Assembly: GCA_963820185.1 (NCBI GenBank)
Contig: CAWFYV010000005.1
Location: forward strand, 62,001 to 126,000
Reading direction: 5' to 3'
Length of the DNA stretch: 64,000 nt
Source: Aquilonibacter sp963820185
GTDB lineage: Bacteria > Vulcanimicrobiota > Vulcanimicrobiia > Vulcanimicrobiales > Vulcanimicrobiaceae
This document shows positions 7,553 to 15,748 of the stretch, in pieces. Each line of letters starts with the position of its first letter. The stretch's first letter is position 1. The notes beneath the pieces are model-generated. The model was not told the origin of the DNA. It searched no databases and saw only the letters and a list, made by a program, of their open reading frames with translations. The position numbers were made by a program, and so were the translations under genes.

Positions 7553-7589
7553 GCGCGGGACCTTGGTGCGCTAGCACAGGATCCCGCGC
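7553..7589 (+). other. Strong intercistronic hairpin after the precursor peptide
   Basis: GCGCGGGA (7553-7560) pairs with TCCCGCGC (7582-7589). Inside, CCT pairs with AGG and GTGC (7566-7569) with GCAC (7574-7577) around a GCTA loop. No U-tract follows, so it looks like a partial terminator or an mRNA-stabilising 3' end. Such structures between a precursor and its processing genes commonly favour peptide over enzyme expression. Confidence 0.6.
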
Positions 7590-7748
7590 ACGCGCTTCGG
7601 TAGCTTCACTCGTTCCCGAGAGCACCGAATGAATGTTCCCGTATGAACCGCTTTCGCGCGTTTGCCAGCCTTAGAAACAGACAGTCCACTTAGAGCGTGC
7701 AAAAGATAGGCGCGTATTGGCCCTAGGTTTCGCGAGGGAACGTTAGCG

Positions 7749-8342
7749 TTGGGTATAGAGTCCATCGAGAATCTGTCTACGGAAATCGTTACCATATCGC
7801 GGCTCGACTCGTCCTCGCTTGCTCAACTCGCAGACGTGCTCGCGACGGAGACGCTGTTTGAGCATTCGTTTGCCGCGGAGGGGATAAAGGCGGCCGGGGC
7901 CGAGCGCATTGCGGCTGCTCAGCTGGTCTCCTCCGACTCACAGTGGAACGCATCGGGCCTTGGGGTCTTTTGTTTGTACTCCCGGCATAGCGGTGCGATG
8001 TTGGGCTTCGTTACATTGCAAGCTATCCCCACCGAGGATTCCGCGGTGACGTGTGGCATCTTCCTGTACGAAACGGCGTGGAGTACGCTGGTATTCGCTC
8101 ACGCGGCCGAACGCCTCTTCTACCACGTTTTCGACACGTTGAAGAAGGACAGAATATATGCACGTGCAGCCGCTACGAATCACAGAGCCCTGCGTGCTAT
8201 GGGTCGCCTCGGGTTTAGGTATGTTGCGGACGTTGAGTTCAAGGGCCATGTGCGCAAGCAATATTGTCTAGAACGGAACGCGGTTTCGCCGACCATTGAA
8301 GCAATTAGGCGAAAGAGGGTGCGTGCCGGTACTCTTTTCTAA
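7749..8342 (+). CDS. GNAT/RimJ-like N-acetyltransferase-fold protein
   Basis: This 197-residue protein has the layout of RimJ/RimL-type GNATs: a central GFVTLQAIP strand, GIFLYETAWS, a helix AAERLFYHVFDTL, then RIYARAAATNHRALRAMGRLGF, which matches the N-x-x-S-x-R-x-x-x-K-x-GF acceptor-side signature with changes. The pyrophosphate-binding loop, normally Gln/Arg-x-x-Gly-x-Gly/Ala, is not evident (it reads WSTLVFAHA), so catalytic activity is uncertain. It starts at TTG 7749 about 210 bases after the peptide. The end overlaps the start of lanB, implying a peptide-gnat-lanB operon. It could acylate the mature peptide or act as a scaffold. Confidence 0.6.
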   Translation: MGIESIENLSTEIVTISRLDSSSLAQLADVLATETLFEHSFAAEGIKAAGAERIAAAQLVSSDSQWNASGLGVFCLYSRHSGAMLGFVTLQAIPTEDSAVTCGIFLYETAWSTLVFAHAAERLFYHVFDTLKKDRIYARAAATNHRALRAMGRLGFRYVADVEFKGHVRKQYCLERNAVSPTIEAIRRKRVRAGTLF

Positions 8343-11191
8343 TCCGATCCTTCGGCGGCCGTTGGGCTCGCTACGAGTTCTGCGAAAAGCCATTCGTGCT
8401 GAATATAGCGAAGACGCTTTGCGCGCAATCTTGCGGGAAGATGAATTGCTGCTCTCCGCGATCCAACTGTCCGCGCGTGAGTTGCCCGAAAAGCTCCACG
8501 CCTGGTTTGACGATCTGAGACCGAATCCGAGGATGAGGTCGGCTATCTACCGCTATTTGATGCGCTATTGCGCGCGGGCGACACCCTTTGGTCTCTTTGC
8601 GGGGGTTTGCACCGGCGATGTCCGGGAGGAGGTCGAGTCGAGCTCGCTAGATTCTCAAAGATGGTTGACCATTAATCAACGTGCGAATCGATCATGCGAC
8701 GGCGAAAGCTATCGGGAACTACTTAGCGAAGTCTGACGCGAACTTTCGTCGGCTGAAGGCTGTGCGCGCTGGTATGGCCGTTGGGCGCGGTGATCGGCTT
8801 GAAGTCTATAATCCAGCTAAAATGGACAATACTTCGCACGACGTTGTGAGCGTTGGATCGGTAAGGCGCTCGGATTTGCTCGATATGGTCCTTCGGTGCG
8901 CAGAGCATCCAGTGTCTTTAGCAGAACTCGAAAATAAGATTAGCGAGGCAAGGCCGCAAGCAGCATCCGGTGCCCTAGCATATCTGCGGTTGCTTGTCGA
9001 GGAACGCCTGCTGGTCGTTGAGCTAGATGGGCTTCAACAAGATCTTTCGGTGCAGCTAGCGACGATCCGTTCGTTTTACGCGCTGGCCGAAAAAGGTACA
9101 CGCAACACGGCCAGCTTGACAGTGTTGGAGTCAGCGAATTGCGAGCCCGTGTCGCGACAAGGTCTAGCCGACGTTCTCGGAGCAGCGAAAGAAATCGAAA
9201 GTTCTCTAAAAGCGAACGATCTCGACGTTAAAGACATCCTCGCGGTTGACACTTATATGAGCGGATCGGTAACGATCGGCAAAGACATCACAAGCGCCGT
9301 CGATCGACTCTTTTCGTGCTTCTCACGCAAACGCGCAGCCGGCAGAAACGGCGACCGTTTTTATAACTGGTTTACGTCTCGTTACAATTCGAGCGGCTCC
9401 GCGAGATTGTTAGACGTCGTTACGCAATACTCGCCCGGTGACAGCCACGCTCAGCATGCGGACGAGGAAAAAACGCTTGCCCTTGTGGCCTCAGCTATCC
9501 GAGAGCGTGAAACGTACGTATACCTTTCGCGAGAGCAGGCGAGCGAACTACTTGCTAGAGGTGAACCGCGTGGCACGTATGATGCGCATCTCCATTGCAT
9601 TGCTATGGAAGGCAGTGGCCGCATCATTCCAACGTCTTTGCGCCAATTTGTGCCGGGTACAGGCCGTTTCGCCGGTCGTTTCGGTCTCATACAGCACGGC
9701 AATACGCCGGAGGGTAGAAATGATAATGGCCGAGCGACCATCGATGCCGAGCTACGATATAGTGACGTATCGGGGCGGACGGGCAATGTCTCCACAGCTG
9801 AACCGCGCGGCGGCTTCGAGCTGATATTCGGCGTCTACCCTTCAGGTGCATCATTTGTTCGCCCTGAAGAGGTCCACATCGTGGACGTAGACGGCGAACT
9901 GAGATTTTGGTCGGAGCGTTTGTCATGTTTCATTCGGGTAAATCAGTCCAACATGCTAAACGTTAGGCGATCAAGAATCGCACGGATCATCGCGGAAATC
10001 AGCGAAGCGGACAGAGCTCTATATTTCTCCTGGGGCAAGTGTGCGTCTCTCCTTCCCTTTGTCCCCGGAGCACGTCTAGAAGATTGCGACGTCGCTATGC
10101 TGGAGCCGCAATGGAACGTTCCGGTCGCAATAGCCGCCATGTTCGACACAATGGAGGGCAGAAGCTGGATCGAGCAATGGAGCGTTCCTCGATTTGTCTA
10201 CCTTGCGGATGGTGATCGCCGGCTACTTCTCGATTTAAACAACCGAATCGGAAGCGCCGAGGTCGTGAGAGCGTCTCTGCGTGCGACGAGTACAGTAAAG
10301 CTTGAGGCACTGCCTTTTTCGGAAGGGATCGCCGCCGAGCAATCTATTGCTTTTCCCTGCGAGCTCGTACTTGGTGTCGCGCAAACAGACAATGAACATT
10401 CCGAGCTTTCAGCCCCAGAGCTTCAGAGCCAACAGGATACATTTATACTGGGTTCAGAATGGACATACGTTAAAGCCTATAGGGAGTCCATAGGTTCGGG
10501 GCGAGGCTTCGCTCGTCAGGTATTGTCCGCCGTGATCGACTTATCGCGACGATGCGATGACTTTCATTTTTTGCACTACGCCGATCCTGACCGACATCTT
10601 CGAATGCGTTTCAGAGGCGCAGTTGGCTCCAAAATGTTACCTGAACTGTTCGAGCGCATGTCGATGTTATGCAGCAAAGGCATCGTAGAACGGGTCGAGT
10701 ACGCGACATATGTCCGCGAAAGCCAGCGATATGGAGGCGCCAAGAATATCGAGCGAATCGAGCGCCTATTTACGATTGACAGTTTCGAGACGTATGACAA
10801 GATCATCGCTCAAAGCGACTTGGAACATGGCAATTTGCTTTCGGCATGTAGATTCATCGCAGAGCTAATCGGCTCTTTTGATGAAGCACTTAGGCACATG
10901 CAAAGCTCGCACGGCCGTCGCGAAAAACTGGATAAAGATTCATGGGCGCGCATCGCAGTTGTGAAGAGGGCTCTCTTCGACGAACCAAAGCTGGACGCTA
11001 GAAAATCCGAAATAATAACAAGCTGTACCCTCGCGGTAACGGACCGTCCAAGAGTATTAAGCAGTCTGATTCATATGCACTGCAATCGCCTCGGGCTATC
11101 TCGTTCGGAGGAAATTGAGATTCTACGCGAATCGACAGCCGTATTTGAGGGGTTGGTCGCCATGAGGCCAAAAAGGTTGGAAACGGCTTGA
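8323..11191 (+). CDS. Full-length LanB-type lantibiotic dehydratase (frameshift near 8.68 kb)
   Basis: LanB enzymes glutamylate Ser/Thr of a precursor using glutamyl-tRNA and then eliminate glutamate to give Dha/Dhb. The N-terminal frame (GTG 8323 to about 8680) carries RYCARATPFGLFAGV, a hallmark of the family. The rest (from about 8681) contains the remaining glutamylation domain and a C-terminal elimination (SpaB_C-type) domain with WTYVKAYRE, HYADPDRHLRMRF, ATYVRESQRYGG and SLIHMHCNRLG. The Arg residues of HLRMRF and YVRESQRY and the late His match the elimination catalytic set of NisB. The two frames must be joined between the TGA at 8666 and the TGA ending the first frame at 8736. No LanC, protease or transporter follows. 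Confidence 0.85.
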
Positions 11192-11271
11192 ACGCGCCTG
11201 CGGCTCCCTGCCTCCACGGTCCTGCACAGCCGTTCCGGGTGAAGAGCTTAGCAAATCCGCCTGATCGCTCA

Positions 11272-12347
11272 TCACGGTGAACTATGTGCAATAGCCTTCA
11301 AGATGTCGTTGTACGACAATAGCACAACGAGGCACATCAGGAACGCCATCCCCCCAAAATGAACCCAAGCCTCCTTCGTTGTATCGACCGGCTTTCCGCG
11401 AATGAGTTCAATCAGAATGAACAGCGCTCTTCCTCCGTCGAGCGCGGGTATCGGTAACACGTTGAAAAAGCCCAACGCGAACGAGATAAGAGCGACGAAA
11501 TCGAGGTAGGGCGCGATGCCAAGGCTTTGAACCATCATTGACGCTCTAGCAATGCCGATGGGCCCCGAGAACTGGCGAAGGCCTTGAGGGTTATGCACCA
11601 GCCCCACTAAACCGGCGACGGAACCGCTCGCGAAGCTGCCGAGCATTTCAATCGACTGATTCGCGGATTTCACGAGTGAGAGGCGTGTATAGGAAGCTTT
11701 GAGCTCGAACCCAACGCAGCCTTGCGAAGGCGAACCCGGGCATGGGACGGGTGTTGCGGTAAACGAACGTACCGAGTTGCCGCGTTTGTAAGTAATGACA
11801 ACCGCGCGGCCCAGGCTAGCGTGAATATTGCTCGTGATATCAGCCGGGGCCTGGTTTGGCGCGTTCCCGACACCTACGAGAATGTCTCCGGGGCGCAGCC
11901 CCAGGTCGTAGGCTGGGAATCCCTTCTCTATAGCGCCTATTTCGTTCGAGACGGTCGGCATACCGATCAGTGCGCACTCCGCGAACAACACGAGGAAGGC
12001 AATCAAGAAATTCGTCAGCGGGCCCGCAAGTATGATGACCAGTCGAGATAACGGCGGTATGGCCATGAAACTCAAACCAGGACCGGACTGCGTCTGGCCG
12101 TCCTCGCCCTCCATCGCGCAATAGCCGCCGATAGGCAACAGGCGCAGCGAGTACTGCGTGCCGGTGCGCGGGCTCACCCAGCCGCAAGAGCTTGGGCCCA
12201 TACCGACTGCGAACTCCATCACGTGCACGCCGTTACGCCGTGCGACGACGTAATGACCGAGCTCGTGCAGCACGATCAAACCGAGAGCATCACGAGGAAC
12301 GTGATGACCTTATCGATCGAGACGAGCGTAATGGCTGCTAACAACAC
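11272..12347 (-). CDS. rseP: RIP metalloprotease RseP / site-2 protease (frameshift near N-terminus)
   Basis: RseP is a membrane-embedded zinc protease that cuts anti-sigma factors and signal-peptide remnants. Visible are the HELGH zinc motif, a central PDZ-like domain (residues about 90-190) with GLRPGDILVGVG, and the second active-site motif FNVLPIPALDGGR. The continuous frame begins at TTG 12279, just before HELGH. Upstream, another frame reads VLLAAITLVSIDKVITFLV, the expected first membrane helix, starting at GTG 12347 and overlapping the end of dxr. Adding one T to the TTT run near 12280 joins the two, so a homopolymer error is likely. It follows dxr as in many terrabacteria. Confidence 0.9.
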
Positions 12348-13495
12348 CTGATGTCCTCTACATACTCCGCGGCCGCAAGTCGCGCATCCGAATCCGCTTC
12401 TCGAATGTGCGCGAGGGTTGCATCCCGGTGTGCCACCCGTTCGAGCGTGGTTGCGATGATGCGCGCGATCTCACCGAACCGGACCTTCCCTTCGACAAAC
12501 GACCGCACTGCGACTTCGTTGGCGGCCGAAAGGACCGCCGGCGCGGTCCCACCCTGGGCAAGCGCCTGGTAGGCCAGCTCTAAACAGGGGAACCGCTCGA
12601 AATCGGGGCGCTCAAAGTCATAACGCAGGGAATCGGTCTGGGGTTTGCCCCCGAGCATGGCTAGGACCCCGTCCCTCGACTCCGCTTCGCTACGCTCGGG
12701 ATGACAAGGGGCGAGCCGGTCGGGATAGGCCAAGGCGTAGCCGATGGGGATCTTCATGTCCGGGGCGCAGAGCTGGCCCTTGACGCTTCCGTCGGCGAAG
12801 AGCACGAAGCCGTGCGCGATCGACTGCGGATGGACCGCGATCAAGACGCGCTCGCCGGGTTGGTTGAAGAGCCGGCTTGCCTCGATGACCTCGAGCCCCT
12901 TGTTCATCATCGTGGCCGAATCGATGGTGTTTTTGGTGCCCATGCGCCAGGTCGGGTGCGCGAGCGCCCGCTCGAGCGTCGCCTCGCGCATTTCGTCGGC
13001 GCTCGCGGCACGGAATGGGCCGCCCGACGCGGTCAGCACGAGCGCCGCGACGCGCGTCGGATCTTCTCCGACGAGACACTGAAAGAGCGCACTGTGCTCG
13101 GAATCGACCGGAAGCAGTTGGCTGCCGCTGCGCGCGGCCGCGGCAAGCATCACCTCGCCGGCGGCGACGATCAACTCTTTGTTGGCAACAGCGATGTCGG
13201 TGCCGCGTTCGATCGCGGCCAGCACCGCATCGAATGCGACCGCGCCATCGGTTGCGGCTAAGACGATGTCCGGTCGCGACTCGATCGCGACGCGCAGCAA
13301 ACCATTCGGTCCGTCGGCGGCGCTGGTCGCAACCTCCGGCGTGAAGCGCGCGTACTGTTCGCGCAGCAGCTCGAGATTGCGCCCGGCGGCGAGACCGACC
13401 ACCGCGAAACGATCCGGATGCGCGGCGATCACCTCGAGCGCTTGCGTACCGATCGAACCGGTGGAGCCAAGAATTGCGACACGCTTGCGGTTCAT
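12338..13495 (-). CDS. dxr: 1-deoxy-D-xylulose 5-phosphate reductoisomerase with an in-frame repeat insertion
   Basis: DXR converts DXP to MEP, the first committed step of the MEP pathway. The 385-residue protein has the NADPH loop LGSTGSIGTQ, the metal/substrate motif VDSEHSALFQC, TASGGPFR and the NKGLEVIEA helix. Between YPDRLAP and LRYDFERPDFERFPC there are about 15 residues more than in E. coli DXR. The extra stretch CHPERSEAESRD is encoded by a dispersed-repeat-like sequence (12671-12706). The insertion is in frame and lies in a surface loop between conserved segments, so activity may be kept. It overlaps cdsA by 4 bases. Confidence 0.96.
   Translation of the reverse strand: MNRKRVAILGSTGSIGTQALEVIAAHPDRFAVVGLAAGRNLELLREQYARFTPEVATSAADGPNGLLRVAIESRPDIVLAATDGAVAFDAVLAAIERGTDIAVANKELIVAAGEVMLAAAARSGSQLLPVDSEHSALFQCLVGEDPTRVAALVLTASGGPFRAASADEMREATLERALAHPTWRMGTKNTIDSATMMNKGLEVIEASRLFNQPGERVLIAVHPQSIAHGFVLFADGSVKGQLCAPDMKIPIGYALAYPDRLAPCHPERSEAESRDGVLAMLGGKPQTDSLRYDFERPDFERFPCLELAYQALAQGGTAPAVLSAANEVAVRSFVEGKVRFGEIARIIATTLERVAHRDATLAHIREADSDARLAAAEYVEDIRCC
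12671..12706 (-). repeat. HPERSE-type dispersed repeat inside dxr
   Basis: On the minus strand this 36-bp segment reads TGTCATCCCGAGCGTAGCGA followed by AGCGGAGTCGAGGGAC. It contains near-palindromic CGAGCG/CGAAGCG blocks. It is of the type widely seen as short intergenic repeats in GC-rich genomes, which translate as HPERSE-like peptides. Here it is inserted in the dxr reading frame without breaking it. I see no second copy in this window. Confidence 0.7.
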
Positions 13496-14298
13496 TGCGT
13501 CACCGTTAGCACGCCGATGACGTGCAGGGTCGCGAAGTACGCCATCCCGCCGAACAAGTACGAATCAAATCGGTCGAGCACGCCGCCATGGCCTTGGATG
13601 ATCTGCCCGGTATCTTTGACTCCGGCGTCCCGCTTGAGCGCTGATTCAGCGAGATCGCCCGCCTGCGCGGCGATCGACGTGGTCGCACCGAGCACAAGGC
13701 CCTGCCACCACAGCAGATGCAGCTGCGGCACGTACGCCGCGGCCGCGGCTCCGACAACGCTCACGATCAGGAATGCACCGGCTGCGCCTTCGACGGTTTT
13801 CTTCGGCGAGATCCTGGTGAGCTGATGACGGCCAATCAGCGAGCCGACGACCATCGCAGAGATGTCGGTTAGCGCGATCAGAACGACGACGTCGTAGGTC
13901 CACCAGATGCCGAGCTCCGGGATGCTGCGCAAGAAGACGAAGTACGTCAGCAGCTTGCCGATGTAGAGCACGGAGAGCAGCGTGTAGGCCGTGCGCGCGA
14001 AGTAGCCCTTCTCGTCCGCGCTGTACATACCGATCGAGAAACTCGCGATCGTGATACACGCAAGCAATACGCCTTCCCACTTGTGCAAGAGGTCGAACCA
14101 CGCGAGCACGATGTAGGCGACGACGCCGACTATGGCGACCGGATACTCAAGCGGCTGGCCTTTGATTTCGCACAAGGCGTTCAGTTCGTAGAGCATGATG
14201 AGGCCGAGCACGAGCACGAGCGCATCAAAGGCCCATTGATTTGCGACCAGCGTTAACCCGACGACCGCCAGGAGCAAGCCGACGAGTACGCGTCGCAT
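13492..14298 (-). CDS. cdsA: Phosphatidate cytidylyltransferase
   Basis: CdsA makes CDP-diacylglycerol from phosphatidate and CTP for phospholipid synthesis. It is a polytopic membrane protein of about 268 residues with several hydrophobic helices. The C-terminal family signature is clear: ESALKRDAGVKDTGQIIQGH followed by GGVLDRFDS. I placed the start at ATG 14298 because the longer frame from 14358 would overlap uppS by more than 50 bases and adds 20 polar residues. It sits in the uppS-cdsA-dxr order, with 7 bases to uppS and a 4-base overlap with dxr. Confidence 0.94.
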   Translation of the reverse strand: MRRVLVGLLLAVVGLTLVANQWAFDALVLVLGLIMLYELNALCEIKGQPLEYPVAIVGVVAYIVLAWFDLLHKWEGVLLACITIASFSIGMYSADEKGYFARTAYTLLSVLYIGKLLTYFVFLRSIPELGIWWTYDVVVLIALTDISAMVVGSLIGRHQLTRISPKKTVEGAAGAFLIVSVVGAAAAAYVPQLHLLWWQGLVLGATTSIAAQAGDLAESALKRDAGVKDTGQIIQGHGGVLDRFDSYLFGGMAYFATLHVIGVLTVTQ

Positions 14299-14305
14299 AA
14301 CGGCG

Positions 14306-15019
14306 TTATTCGCCGTAACGTCGCTGACGGAGTGCAAAGTCACGGACGGCCTGCGCAAGATGTTCGCCCGAGAAGTCGGGCCAATAGACCTCGCTCATCA
14401 CGAGTTCTGAATAGGCTGCCTGGTAGAGCAGAAAGTTCGAAAGACGCTGCTCGCCACCCGGCCGGATCAAGAGATCGGGGTCCGGATCGCCGGCCGTGTA
14501 GAGATATGACGAGATGAGCGCATCATCGATGCGCTCGGCCACAAGTGCGCCCCGTTGTACGTCAGCGGCGATCGCGCGGACCGCGCGCTCGAGCTCGCTG
14601 CGCGAACTGTAGTTCACCGCAAGGTTGAGAATCAGGCCGGTATTCTTTGCCGTGCCCTTTTGCAGATCGTCGAGCGCGTTGCGCGAGCGCTCGGGGAGCG
14701 CTTGCCAATCGCCGATCACGCGCACGCGTACGTTGTTGCGCTGCAACTCGGCGAGTTCGCTCTTGGCGAAATAGACGCACAGGTCGAAGAGAAATGCGAT
14801 TTCTTGGGAATCACGCCGCCAGTTCTCCGTCGAAAAGCCGTAGACCGTCACGATCTCGATTCCCATATCGCTGGCAGCGTGGGTCACGCGCCGTAGCGCG
14901 ACTATTCCGCGACGATGCCCTTCGAGTGCAGGCAAGCCGTGCTCGCGCGCCCAGCGGCGATTGCCATCCATAATGATTGCGACGTGCCGCGGCACGCGCT
15001 CTTCAATCGGGTCGATCAT
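14306..15019 (-). CDS. uppS: Undecaprenyl diphosphate synthase (cis-prenyltransferase)
   Basis: UppS extends farnesyl diphosphate with IPP units to the C55 lipid carrier used for peptidoglycan and surface glycans. The 237-residue protein carries VAIIMDGNRRWA with the catalytic Asp, GHRRGI, VYGFSTENWRR, and the C-terminal RPGGEQRLSNFLL and FWP-like YWPDFSGEHL motifs. It uses products of the dxr/ispG pathway encoded in the same operon and supplies the carrier for the glycan genes further right. Confidence 0.96.
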   Translation of the reverse strand: MIDPIEERVPRHVAIIMDGNRRWAREHGLPALEGHRRGIVALRRVTHAASDMGIEIVTVYGFSTENWRRDSQEIAFLFDLCVYFAKSELAELQRNNVRVRVIGDWQALPERSRNALDDLQKGTAKNTGLILNLAVNYSSRSELERAVRAIAADVQRGALVAERIDDALISSYLYTAGDPDPDLLIRPGGEQRLSNFLLYQAAYSELVMSEVYWPDFSGEHLAQAVRDFALRQRRYGE

Positions 15020-15191
15020 ACGATTCGTATCCGCAGACGAGGTCGATCATGTCGTCACGTTCGATAGCACGCAGCACGCGCAGCGTTCCAACTCCAAGCG
15101 CCGGACCGACCGGCGCAAGCACCGAGAGACGCAAGCGGCGTCCGGCCAAGGCCGCACGCGCCGCAACTTCAGACATCAGCGTGAGATCCAC
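15003..15191 (-). CDS. Possible small ORF between frr and uppS
   Basis: A 62-codon frame starts at GTG 15191, two bases after the frr stop, and ends inside the first codons of uppS. It would fill the otherwise empty 174-base gap in a tightly packed operon. The product is Ala/Leu/Arg-rich with an acidic C-terminus (IERDDMIDLVCGYES) and I do not recognise it. No Shine-Dalgarno is obvious. It could be a real small protein or a chance frame in GC-rich sequence. Confidence 0.3.
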   Translation of the reverse strand: MDLTLMSEVAARAALAGRRLRLSVLAPVGPALGVGTLRVLRAIERDDMIDLVCGYESYDRPD

Positions 15192-15193
15192 GC

Positions 15194-15748
15194 CTAGACT
15201 TCCATGATGTCTTTTTCTTTGGCCGCGACGAGCGCGTCGATCTCTTTGACGAACTTGTCGGTCATTTTCTGTAACTGATCCTGCATACGTTTATTGTCGT
15301 CTTCGGTGATGTCGTGCTTCTTCAGCTGGTCCTTGAGATCGTCGTGAGCCTTGTGGCGCACGTTGCGCACGGCGATCTTGCCGTCTTCAGCTTTCTTTTT
15401 GACGACCTTGACCAGGTCTTTGCGGCGCTCTTCGTTGAGCGGCGGAATCGTTAAGCGAATCGTCGATCCATCGATGTTAGGCGTGATGCCGAGGTCACTC
15501 TTCTCGATCGCCTTGCGAATGTCGCCGACGACGTTCTTGTCGAAGGCCTGAATCACGAGCGTGCGCGCATCGGGCGTGCCGATCGACGCAACCTGCTTGA
15601 GTGGCACCGCGGAGCCGTAGGCTTCGACATGCAGGCGATCGAGCAGCGCCGGGCTCGCCCGGCCCGTACGAATCGACGCAAAATCGGAACGCGTGGCCTC
15701 CACGCACTTGTTCATCTTCGATTCGAGATCTTTGAAGAAGTCGGACAC
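15194..15748 (-). CDS. frr: Ribosome recycling factor
   Basis: RRF works with EF-G to split post-termination ribosomes. The 184-residue protein has the standard length and motifs: an N-terminal three-helix segment beginning SDFFKDLESKMNKCVEA, RTGRASPALLD, DARTLVIQAFDKN, NIDGSTIRLTIPPLNEERRK and the long C-terminal helix ending KEKDIMEV. It starts at GTG 15748, sharing one base with the pyrH stop codon, so the two are translationally coupled in the usual pyrH-frr order. Confidence 0.97.
   Translation of the reverse strand: MSDFFKDLESKMNKCVEATRSDFASIRTGRASPALLDRLHVEAYGSAVPLKQVASIGTPDARTLVIQAFDKNVVGDIRKAIEKSDLGITPNIDGSTIRLTIPPLNEERRKDLVKVVKKKAEDGKIAVRNVRHKAHDDLKDQLKKHDITEDDNKRMQDQLQKMTDKFVKEIDALVAAKEKDIMEV

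Noticed and set aside
7571..7795. Minus-strand 74-codon frame after the precursor peptide
   Set aside because: It covers the intercistronic hairpin and the start of the GNAT gene, has no ribosome-binding site and an implausible Arg/Ser-rich product.
7375..11191. Calling the cluster a lanthipeptide or thiopeptide pathway
   Set aside because: The precursor has no cysteine and there is no LanC, YcaO or azoline dehydrogenase.
7375..11191. PEARL-type amino-acid addition to the peptide C-terminus
   Set aside because: The peptide ends in Ala as some scaffold peptides do, but the LanB has a full elimination domain with its catalytic residues, so dehydration is the better guess.
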